Positions 1 to 5,950 of a DNA stretch of 6,997 nucleotides are shown piece after piece. The notes under the pieces were generated by a model. That model did no database searches and was not told the origin of the DNA. It saw only the letters and a program-made list of their open reading frames with translations. Both the position numbers and the translations under genes were made by a program. Numbering within the stretch: position 1 is the stretch's first letter; each line of letters begins with the position of its first letter. Origin of the DNA: an uncultured Erysipelotrichaceae bacterium (lineage in GTDB: Bacteria > Bacillota_I > Bacilli_A > Erysipelotrichales > Erysipelotrichaceae); assembly GCA_902795525.1 (NCBI GenBank), contig CADBLN010000044.1:1-6997 (forward strand), read 5' to 3'.

Positions 1-2
1 AA

Positions 3-212
3 ATATTACAAGTTTCTAAAGGCAAGCAAAATCTAACTGCTTTGGAACTTGAATTTGGACCATTCCTTCTAAAAGAAAAAAGTCCGGTGTTTGTTGAATG
101 TTATAAACAAAAGAGGGATAAACTAATAAGAATATTAGAAAATCTTCCTTCCAAGCATCCAGACAGATTTGAGTTAGAACAGAATATAAAGAAAATTGAA
201 ACTATTATTTAG
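3..212 (+). CDS. C-terminal part of an unrecognised protein (5' end outside the window)
   Basis: An open frame runs from the left edge to a TAG at 210-212, giving the last 69 residues of a protein whose start lies outside. The visible part is rich in Lys and Glu. It has a segment with ALELEFGPFLLKE, then a probable amphipathic helix (YKQKRDKLIRILENL) and a charged C-terminus ending KKIETII. I see no catalytic motif, membrane segment or cysteine cluster and do not recognise the family. Its last 8 bases overlap the 3' end of the convergent rnhC, and the shared hairpin there is its likely terminator. The frame is supported by its continuity, by codon use like that of its neighbours and by the terminator sitting exactly at its stop. 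An accidental open frame of this length in AT-rich DNA is possible but less likely. Confidence 0.6.
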   Translation: MLQVSKGKQNLTALELEFGPFLLKEKSPVFVECYKQKRDKLIRILENLPSKHPDRFELEQNIKKIETII

Positions 213-224
213 TTTCAATTTTTT
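190..224. terminator. bidirectional hairpin terminator in the overlap of two convergent genes
   Basis: The arms AAAATTGAAAC (192-202) and GTTTCAATTTT (212-222) are perfect inverted repeats. With flanking pairs they form a stem of about 15 bp, including one G-U pair, around a 5-base loop. On the plus strand the right arm ends in a run of six T (219-224); on the minus strand the stem runs into TTTTC and further T-rich sequence. Both stop codons lie in the loop or the inner stem. The stem is AT-rich, so it may be weaker than the terminator near 6680, but its placement between converging genes supports the call. Confidence 0.7.
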
Positions 225-1056
225 GAATGTTCTTAAAATTCAATTTAGCTACATTGCTTAATTCATCAAATCCATATTTATTAACGAATTCTTGAGCAAA
301 TTCATCAACCACAGTCCCAGCACCTTTAGGAAAGTTGCAATCATACTTTTTATTCATCTTTTCTAGACTGTCTAAGAAAGCGTAACGGGCAATTAATGCT
401 CCAGCAGCAACAGCTAGATATTTATTTTCAGCTTTAGTTTCAAAACGAAGATTTTGAATAACATCAGGTTCATTTTTAATATAGCGATAAAAATTATCAG
501 GTCCGCAAAAATCGTCAATTACAATTAATTCTGGTAGTTCTATGCCTTTAGATTTTAAATTAACATAACATTTGTTGTGCATTTTAGCTTTTATTTGATT
601 TAAGTTATTTTCAGGATTCACTTGATTGTATTTTGCGTTGTCTAAAATTAACAAACTATGAGGGACATTCTTAATAAGTTGTTTAGCGATATCAATAATT
701 TGCGTGTCGTTTAGCATCTTGGAATCAATAATGTTTAAGTGCTTGATTTTTTTATAGATATTTTCATCGATGTAGCAAGCACATACACAAACAGGTCCAA
801 AGAAATCACCTGTTCCTACTTCATCTCTGCCACACTGAGGTAAAAATACTTCCTTGTCCGCGAAAAAAGAAGCCGCGTATATTTCAGCGTTTTTTCCTTG
901 GAACATGACTTTTTTACTATTATATATAGTGATTACACAATCATCATACTGAATGCAATACAAGGCATACTGTGGAGGCGTGACAAAATATTCCTTGTCA
1001 AAGGACTTGATAATTCGATTTATCGTTTGTTCATCAGCTAAAAAAACTCTATTCAT
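205..1056 (-). CDS. rnhC: ribonuclease HIII
   Basis: RNase HIII cleaves the RNA strand of RNA/DNA hybrids such as R-loops in the cytoplasm, using divalent metal. From the Met at 1056 the protein is 283 residues. Residues 1-70 look like the N-terminal TBP-like substrate-binding domain that separates type HIII from HII (VMFQGKNAE near 50-58). The catalytic domain opens with GRDEVGTGDFFGPV, with the acidic pair D78/E79. It continues with DSKML (D111), the VIDDF segment carrying D181, VAAGALIAR (216-224) and PKGAG near 243-247, all in family order. No essential region is missing. An ATG at 1068 would add four residues (MTTI), but it lies inside the predicted -10 box and neither start has a Shine-Dalgarno sequence, so I prefer 1056. 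Three alternating Cys (90, 92, 94) follow the first motif. The gene is transcribed divergently from cvpA. Confidence 0.95.
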   Translation of the reverse strand: MNRVFLADEQTINRIIKSFDKEYFVTPPQYALYCIQYDDCVITIYNSKKVMFQGKNAEIYAASFFADKEVFLPQCGRDEVGTGDFFGPVCVCACYIDENIYKKIKHLNIIDSKMLNDTQIIDIAKQLIKNVPHSLLILDNAKYNQVNPENNLNQIKAKMHNKCYVNLKSKGIELPELIVIDDFCGPDNFYRYIKNEPDVIQNLRFETKAENKYLAVAAGALIARYAFLDSLEKMNKKYDCNFPKGAGTVVDEFAQEFVNKYGFDELSNVAKLNFKNIQKIETK

Positions 1057-1059
1057 AAT

Positions 1060-1096
1060 CGTAGTCATTTTAGCACATTAGCTTGAAAATTATCAA
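1060..1096 (-). promoter_or_regulatory. extended -10 promoter of rnhC
   Basis: Read on the minus strand there is TTGATA (1096-1091, five of six to consensus), an 18-base spacer ending TGTGC, then TAAAAT (1072-1067), a TGn-extended -10. The expected transcription start is about 1060, only a few bases before the ATG at 1056 and downstream of the alternative ATG at 1068. The transcript would be almost leaderless, which matches the lack of a ribosome binding site. The -35 overlaps that of the divergent cvpA promoter. Confidence 0.6.
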
Positions 1097-1118
1097 TTAA
1101 TGCATTGTATGTTATAAT
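1090..1118 (+). promoter_or_regulatory. extended -10 promoter of the cvpA-mutS2-uvrC operon
   Basis: A perfect TATAAT (1113-1118) is preceded by TATGT, giving a TGn extension of the B. subtilis TRTGn type. TTATCA at 1090-1095 (four of six) sits 17 bases upstream as the -35. The predicted transcript starts near 1125 and gives a leader of about 20 bases containing the Shine-Dalgarno of cvpA. No other promoter this good is seen before mutS2 or uvrC, so it probably drives all three genes. Confidence 0.7.
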
Positions 1119-1132
1119 ATACAAGAATTTAT

Positions 1133-1139
1133 GAGGTGA
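1133..1139 (+). promoter_or_regulatory. ribosome binding site that fixes the cvpA start
   Basis: GAGGTGA lies five bases before the ATG at 1145, ideal spacing. The in-frame GTG at 1136, which would add three residues (MKF), is part of this Shine-Dalgarno sequence and so cannot be the start it serves. Confidence 0.75.
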
Positions 1140-1144
1140 AGTTT

Positions 1145-1855
1145 ATGGAAATTGCAGAAAGTTGGATTCCATTAATTAATATAGTTTTAATCGCATGGTT
1201 AATAATAGCTATGATTATTGGCTATATTAAGGGATTTATATGGGAGTTATTAAAACTCTTAGGTCTTTTTGTAGCTGTTCTTATTGCGTGGATTACTGCA
1301 CCAGGTATTGCTACAATTATTAACCTATATCCAAAATCAATGACTCCATTCAATGGAACGGTAATTGGGGATGTAGTCTACCAAAGGTTGAACTTTTTTG
1401 TTTGGTTTGTTGCGATTATGATCATTTGTCTTATTTTGTTGGCAATACTAAGGCCATTGTTAAAGGCTATTACAGAGATACCTGTAATTAAAGAATTAAA
1501 TGGTGCTCTGGGCGCTGTAATGGGTTTGGTGGAAACTTTTGTTGCTTTTATTGTCCTAACATATTTATTGAACAGCGCACTTATTTCAAATGGAAAAGAT
1601 GTAATTGAAAGAACTATGTTTAAGTATGTTGATGTGGTGACTAATAAAATTGTCGCAACTCTTTCTGATTCTTTTGATCAAAATGTCGCAATTCAAAAGA
1701 TGATTTCCGATCCTTTGTCTTTACAAAAAGAAGACTTGCAGGAGATTGTAGATTGGCTCAATAACTCAAAACTATCTGCCGATCAGATCAAGGATTTTTT
1801 AAATGGATATGGAATTAATCCTAACACTGTTAACGAATTATTAGGTAACGGATAA
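1145..1855 (+). CDS. cvpA: CvpA family membrane protein with an extended C-terminal tail
   Basis: An integral membrane protein of the CvpA (colicin V production) family; its biochemical role is not settled. From the ATG at 1145 it has 236 residues. Four hydrophobic segments lie near 8-26, 34-52, 84-102 and 121-141. The family signatures GYIKGFIWELLKLLG (26-40) and LNGALGAVMGLVE (118-130) are present. Most CvpA proteins are about 160-180 residues and end soon after the fourth helix; this one continues for some 95 residues (142-236) as a polar, probably helical soluble tail, including two short units, LQEIVDWLNN and ADQIKDFLNG, of similar pattern. It is the first gene of the operon and is followed 4 bases later by mutS2, an association common in Firmicutes. 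A GTG at 1136 is rejected as start because it is inside the ribosome binding site. Confidence 0.85.
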   Translation: MEIAESWIPLINIVLIAWLIIAMIIGYIKGFIWELLKLLGLFVAVLIAWITAPGIATIINLYPKSMTPFNGTVIGDVVYQRLNFFVWFVAIMIICLILLAILRPLLKAITEIPVIKELNGALGAVMGLVETFVAFIVLTYLLNSALISNGKDVIERTMFKYVDVVTNKIVATLSDSFDQNVAIQKMISDPLSLQKEDLQEIVDWLNNSKLSADQIKDFLNGYGINPNTVNELLGNG

Positions 1856-1859
1856 TTTA

Positions 1860-4166
1860 ATGATTGATAATTTTGAAGGATTACAATTTGATGAAATAAA
1901 ACAGCAGATAGCTAATTACTGCTGTTTTACTAGTGGTAAACAGATAATCCTTGAACTTCAACCCTCATTTAGAAAAATGGTTGTCGAGCTTGATTTAAAG
2001 CGTCTTAGCCAAGCTCTTGTGATGACTATTAAGCTAGGAAGCATGCCTTTTTCAGGTGTCTATGATATTTCACATGCGATAGAAACAGCTTTGAAGGATG
2101 GCACCTTGACTTGTGAAGAGCTCTTGAAGGTAGCAGACCAATGCTATGCAATTAGACAAATCAAGGCTTACATAAAAAGCTTTAACAATGAAATTGATTT
2201 AATAAAAGAATTGGTTGATACCTTGGAGGATAATGAACAAACTGCCAATGAGATTATCAAATGCATCAATCGTTCTAACACAGTTAATGATAATGCTTCA
2301 AGCGAACTAAAAAGAATTCGCAAACAAATAGTTTCGACTCAAGCTAAGATTGCTGAACGTTTGGCTAATTATATTTCAAATAACCGCCAGTACTTACAAG
2401 ATGATATTGTGGCGCAAAGAAATGAACGAAGCGTTATTTTGGTTAAGAATAATTTCAAGAATACCGTTAACGGCTTACAGTATGGTCAATCTGCTTCAGG
2501 ACAGGCCACCTACATTGAGCCTAGTGAACTGGTTCCATTGAATAATGAACTACAAGAACTGCAAGATAATGAGAGAAGGGAGATTCAAAGAATTCTACAC
2601 ACCTTGTCTCAAGAAGTTAAGAAGGATGGACATAACTATTTAGCTAATTTAGACACACTTGCTTTATTGGACAGTATTTTTGCCAAAGCTCAATGGGCAA
2701 AGGAACACGATGCAATTGTAGCGGAAATCAGCGAAAATATGGATTTAGTGATAGAAAAAGGTAGGCATCCTTTAATTGACCCTAACAAAGTTGTTGCTAA
2801 CAGCTACCATCTGATTGAACCAATTAGGACTATCCTTATTACCGGTCCTAATACCGGGGGTAAGACTGTCAGCTTAAAACTGGTTGGGTTATTTGCGGTT
2901 ATGCATTTAAGTGGAATGGCTTTACCATGCGACAAGGCCTCAATACCAATTTATGACAACATTTTCTATGATATTGGGGATAACCAATCAATTACTGATG
3001 ACTTATCTACCTTTAGTGCCCACATCAAAAAATTAATAAGCATATGTAATAGCGCTACAAACAAAAGCTTAGTTATTTTAGATGAACTGGGATCTGGGAC
3101 AGATCCTGTTGAAGGACAAGCTTTGGCCAGTGCTGTTTTGGAGTACTTTAGGAAGAAGCAGGTTTACACGCTAGCTACGACTCACTACAGCAAATTAAAA
3201 GCATATGGCCAACAATGTGACGATATCATGTTGGCAAGTGTTGAGTTCGATCAAAGCAACTTGAAACCAACCTATCGTTACTTGGAAAACACAATTGGGC
3301 AATCGAATGCTTTAGAAATATCAAAACGTTATGGTATGGATGCTGAAATAGTTGAGATGGCTAAATCTTTCAAGCTCCAGCAGCAGCAACCTGAAGATAT
3401 TGTAATGGAAAATTTACAACAGCAATTAGAGCTGGTTAAACAACAACAACAGCAACTAAGTGTTCAATTAGAGAATCTAGCTCAACAAGAAAATGAAATC
3501 AACGAACGTAAGCAGCAATTAGAAAACGACAGCCAGAAAATCATTCAAAAGGCCCAACAAGAAGCTTTTGAAATTGTTGAAAGAGTTAAGGAAGAATCGG
3601 AAGAAATAATAGAACAGCTAAAGGCCCAACAAAACTATTCGATTAATGAAGTTGCCAAATTGAAACACCAAATCAGCGAATTAATTGAAGATGAAGAAGA
3701 AGAAAGTGTTGACGCTGAACCTTTAAAGATAGGTGATTATGTCAAAATAGCTCTCACAAATCAAGTTGGTGAAATCATTGAATTAGACAAAAAAAACGCA
3801 ACTGTTTTATGTGGCAACACTAAAATCAAATCATCACTATCTAATTTAGTTAAAACGACTAAACCAAAGAGTTCTCAAGAAACTTTAAAGAAGGCGAAAG
3901 TTGAACATAGTTCTAGCTTTAAAGTGGAATGTAATCTGATTGGAATGAGGGTAGATGAAGCTTTAGCAGTATTAGATAAGTTTTTGGACAATGCTCTATT
4001 GTCAAATGCTCCGTTTGTAAGGATAGTACATGGTGTTGGCACCGGCGCATTAAGAAAAGCAATTTGGCAAAAACTAGGCAAGTACAAGTTTGTAAAAAAA
4101 TATGAGTTGGCTGATAGTGCTCAAGGTGGCTCTGGGGCAACTATTGTAACTCTTAAGGAGAATTGA
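1860..4166 (+). CDS. mutS2: MutS2 family ATPase with KOW-like and C-terminal Smr domains
   Basis: MutS2 is a MutS paralogue without the mismatch-reading domain. In Bacillota it is linked to recombination control and to recognising and splitting collided ribosomes. The 768 residues carry an N-terminal clamp/lever region (1-310, with SGQATYIEP near 210-220). The ABC-type ATPase follows, with Walker A GPNTGGKT (329-336), Walker B LVILDE (D408, E409), the GSGTDP signature just after it, and TTHY. Residues about 505-620 form a Q-rich coiled coil, about 622-665 a KOW-like segment (KIGDYVKIALTNQVGEI), and about 688-768 the Smr domain with HGVGTGALRK (H724). Length is close to the usual 780 or so. 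Oddity: the Smr entry motif, usually LDLRG, reads CNLIG (N692, I694), so the conserved Asp and Arg are absent. The start follows cvpA after 4 bases with only a weak ribosome binding site (CGGA), suggesting coupling. Confidence 0.97.
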   Translation: MIDNFEGLQFDEIKQQIANYCCFTSGKQIILELQPSFRKMVVELDLKRLSQALVMTIKLGSMPFSGVYDISHAIETALKDGTLTCEELLKVADQCYAIRQIKAYIKSFNNEIDLIKELVDTLEDNEQTANEIIKCINRSNTVNDNASSELKRIRKQIVSTQAKIAERLANYISNNRQYLQDDIVAQRNERSVILVKNNFKNTVNGLQYGQSASGQATYIEPSELVPLNNELQELQDNERREIQRILHTLSQEVKKDGHNYLANLDTLALLDSIFAKAQWAKEHDAIVAEISENMDLVIEKGRHPLIDPNKVVANSYHLIEPIRTILITGPNTGGKTVSLKLVGLFAVMHLSGMALPCDKASIPIYDNIFYDIGDNQSITDDLSTFSAHIKKLISICNSATNKSLVILDELGSGTDPVEGQALASAVLEYFRKKQVYTLATTHYSKLKAYGQQCDDIMLASVEFDQSNLKPTYRYLENTIGQSNALEISKRYGMDAEIVEMAKSFKLQQQQPEDIVMENLQQQLELVKQQQQQLSVQLENLAQQENEINERKQQLENDSQKIIQKAQQEAFEIVERVKEESEEIIEQLKAQQNYSINEVAKLKHQISELIEDEEEESVDAEPLKIGDYVKIALTNQVGEIIELDKKNATVLCGNTKIKSSLSNLVKTTKPKSSQETLKKAKVEHSSSFKVECNLIGMRVDEALAVLDKFLDNALLSNAPFVRIVHGVGTGALRKAIWQKLGKYKFVKKYELADSAQGGSGATIVTLKEN
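3378..3455 (+). repeat. CAG/CAA glutamine tracts in the MutS2 coiled coil
   Basis: Runs of glutamine codons encode QQQQ (3378-3389), QQQ (3417-3425) and QQQQQ (3441-3455), mixing CAG and CAA. They lie in frame in the coiled coil after the ATPase domain. Codon mixing makes pure slipped-strand instability less likely, but the tract is a place where length could vary between strains. Confidence 0.6.
4155..4160 (+). promoter_or_regulatory. strong ribosome binding site of uvrC inside the end of mutS2
   Basis: AAGGAG ends seven bases before the uvrC ATG and is embedded in the last codons of mutS2. The mutS2 TGA (4164-4166) is separated from the ATG by one base. Ribosomes ending mutS2 pass over the site, so the two genes are probably translationally coupled. 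Confidence 0.8.
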
Positions 4167-4167
4167 G

Positions 4168-5910
4168 ATGCTTAAAAGTAAACTAGCAACTTTGCCAATG
4201 CAGCCAGGTTGTTATTTGATGAAAGATAAACATGGAGAAATAATCTATGTTGGCAAAGCCAAAAAACTAAAAAACAGGGTCAACCAATATTTTGTCGGAA
4301 CTCACGATAATAAAACTACTAAAATGGTTTCAAATGTAGTTGACTTTGATTTTATTGTGGCTCCTAGTGAAAAAGAAGCCTTAATTCTTGAATATAACCT
4401 AATCAAAAAGTATAAGCCTCGTTTCAATATTATGTTCATGGATGATGCTTCTTATCCATACATTCGTTTAACCTTAGAGGATTATCCTACCTTAAAAGTA
4501 GTTAGAGATAGTAAACGGATGAAAAACGCGAGGTATTTCGGTCCTTATCCTAATGCGGGATATGCTCATGAATTAGTTGACTTGCTTCAACAATTATATC
4601 CACTAAGAAGATGTAGAATTCTACCACATAAAGTTTGTTTGTATTATCATCTAGGACAATGCTTAGGACCTTGTGAATTCGAGATTGAACCTGAAGTCTA
4701 TCGTCAGATAACTGAGGATATTACTTCATTTATAAATGGTGATACTGAGTTAATCCTTTCTCAATTAACTGAAAAAAGAGATAATTTCTCATTGAATCTG
4801 GAATTTGAAAAGGCTCAGGAATGTCAAAGACTGATAGAGGCAATATCTCATGTTACTAGCAAGACTCAAGTTCAAGATGAGAATAATAGAAAAGATGAAG
4901 ATGCTTTTGTTTATTATGTTGACAAAGGTTTTATTTCCATTGTCAATTTGCTGTACAGGCAAGGAAAACTGTTGCATAAACATCAAGTACTAAAACCTAT
5001 TTATGATGATCCTGAAGAGGCTTTTACATCATATGTTATGCAGTATTATCAACATAATCCTCAACCCAAGGTCCTGATTTTACAAAAACAATTAGATAGT
5101 GAGATTTTACGGGAAGTTTTAGCTTGTAAGATTGCTCAACCAACAAAAGGAAAAAGCAAAAAGATTATCGATTTGGCAATTGATAACGCTAAAATCAATT
5201 TACAACAGAAATTTGAAATTGCTCAGAAAGAAGTTACGAACCAACAAGAAATCATGAATCAACTGCAATCGCTCACTAAATGTGATACAACTAGAATTGA
5301 GTTATATGATAACTCGCATATCTCGGGGCAATATGCCGTTGGTGCCATGGTGGTATATATAGATGGAATTGCTAGTAAGAAGGACTATCGCTTATATAGG
5401 GTACATAACGCTAATGACGATTTTGCGAATATGAAGGAAGTTTTGTATAGGCGCTTTTTTAGAGCAATAAAAGAGAATAAATCACTACCGGATATGATTA
5501 TTGTTGATGGTGGGGCACCGCAAATAAGGGCTGCCTGCGAAATCATAGATAATCTATATTTGGATGTTAAAGTGTTTGGATTAGTTAAAAATGATCGCCA
5601 TCAAACCGCTTCATTAATGGACCGTAATTTAGAATTGATTGAAATAGATAGAGAATCTGCTTTGTTTTTTCAATTAACTCGCATGCAAGATGAAGTTCAC
5701 CGCTTTGCGATTAGCTACCATAAAAAAGTTCGCAGCAAGGAAATGACCCACTCACAACTAGATGATATTCCAGGGATTGGACAAAAAAGAAAGAATCAAT
5801 TGTTAAAAAGATTTGGGACTCTGAAAAGAATTGAAGAGGCTAGCTTAGCGGAGTTAAGTGAAGTAGTTGGGGCTAAACAAGCCCAAATTATTTTAGATTA
5901 TTTTAAATAA
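4168..5910 (+). CDS. uvrC: excinuclease ABC subunit C
   Basis: UvrC is the nuclease of nucleotide excision repair and cuts on both sides of a lesion in the UvrB-DNA complex. The 580 residues show every expected part. The GIY-YIG domain (about 8-95) has PGCY (13-16), YVGKAKKLKNR (27-37, R37) and E75. A four-cysteine site (C149, C157, C165, C169) follows, at the place where an iron-sulphur cluster has been described in E. coli UvrC. The UVR segment that contacts UvrB lies near 190-225 (LEFEKAQECQRLIE). The RNase H-like endonuclease domain has YDNSH (D381), IVDGG (D447), KNDRH (H478) and DEVHRFAI (H511). The end carries tandem helix-hairpin-helix motifs (IPGIGQKRKNQLL near 533-545). It looks complete and functional, with a length close to the family norm of about 590-610. 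It is the last gene of the cvpA operon. Confidence 0.98.
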   Translation: MLKSKLATLPMQPGCYLMKDKHGEIIYVGKAKKLKNRVNQYFVGTHDNKTTKMVSNVVDFDFIVAPSEKEALILEYNLIKKYKPRFNIMFMDDASYPYIRLTLEDYPTLKVVRDSKRMKNARYFGPYPNAGYAHELVDLLQQLYPLRRCRILPHKVCLYYHLGQCLGPCEFEIEPEVYRQITEDITSFINGDTELILSQLTEKRDNFSLNLEFEKAQECQRLIEAISHVTSKTQVQDENNRKDEDAFVYYVDKGFISIVNLLYRQGKLLHKHQVLKPIYDDPEEAFTSYVMQYYQHNPQPKVLILQKQLDSEILREVLACKIAQPTKGKSKKIIDLAIDNAKINLQQKFEIAQKEVTNQQEIMNQLQSLTKCDTTRIELYDNSHISGQYAVGAMVVYIDGIASKKDYRLYRVHNANDDFANMKEVLYRRFFRAIKENKSLPDMIIVDGGAPQIRAACEIIDNLYLDVKVFGLVKNDRHQTASLMDRNLELIEIDRESALFFQLTRMQDEVHRFAISYHKKVRSKEMTHSQLDDIPGIGQKRKNQLLKRFGTLKRIEEASLAELSEVVGAKQAQIILDYFK

Positions 5911-5913
5911 TCT
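5895..5913. repeat. 19-bp perfect palindrome over the uvrC stop codon
   Basis: AGATTATTTTAAATAATCT is a perfect inverted repeat centred on 5904. It contains the uvrC TAA and occupies the -35 region of the promoter whose -10 is at 5919. As RNA it would form a weak, almost all A-U stem without a following U-tract, so it is a poor terminator. An operator for the next gene is possible; so is chance in AT-rich sequence. Confidence 0.5.
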
Positions 5914-5915
5914 TG

Positions 5916-5924
5916 TGGTATAAT
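5916..5924 (+). promoter_or_regulatory. extended -10 promoter of the membrane protein gene
   Basis: TGGTATAAT is a perfect -10 (5919-5924) with a TGn extension, preceded by another TG (TTGTGG). No good -35 is found 16-18 bases upstream, where the palindrome lies; extended -10 promoters can work without one. The start would be near 5931, about 20 bases before the ATG at 5951. Confidence 0.65.
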
Positions 5925-5936
5925 CTTTATGTTAAG

Positions 5937-5945
5937 AAAGGGTGA
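5937..5945 (+). promoter_or_regulatory. ribosome binding site that fixes the start at 5951
   Basis: AAAGGGTGA lies five bases before the ATG at 5951. The in-frame GTG at 5942 (adding MKY) is part of this site, the same arrangement as before cvpA, so the ATG is the better start. Confidence 0.7.
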
Positions 5946-5950
5946 AATAT

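Noticed and set aside
818..835. RNase HIII motif DEVGTGD read as a deviation from DExGKGD
   Set aside because: As far as I recall, DEVGTGD is an ordinary form in Firmicutes RNase HIII, and the acidic pair is intact, so it is no sign of inactivation.
1131..1139. Two-codon ORF ATG-AGG-TGA just before cvpA, possible leader peptide
   Set aside because: Its bases are the Shine-Dalgarno of cvpA, and it has no ribosome binding site of its own given a leader of about 20 bases; probably chance.
1136..1144. GTG start for cvpA adding three residues
   Set aside because: The GTG is part of the GAGGTGA ribosome binding site for the ATG at 1145.
2350..2541. 63-codon plus-strand frame inside mutS2
   Set aside because: It is an out-of-frame shadow of conserved MutS2 sequence.
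3875..4140. Two overlapping minus-strand open frames opposite the Smr domain of mutS2
   Set aside because: They are frames opposite a well-conserved coding region, with no motif or ribosome binding site.
4612..4674. Cysteine cluster of UvrC (C149, C157, C165, C169) as a novel metal site
   Set aside because: Four Cys at this place are a known UvrC feature; only the first spacing differs from E. coli, which is probably normal for Gram-positive UvrC.
5942..5950. GTG start for the membrane protein adding three residues
   Set aside because: The GTG is part of the AAAGGGTGA ribosome binding site for the ATG at 5951.
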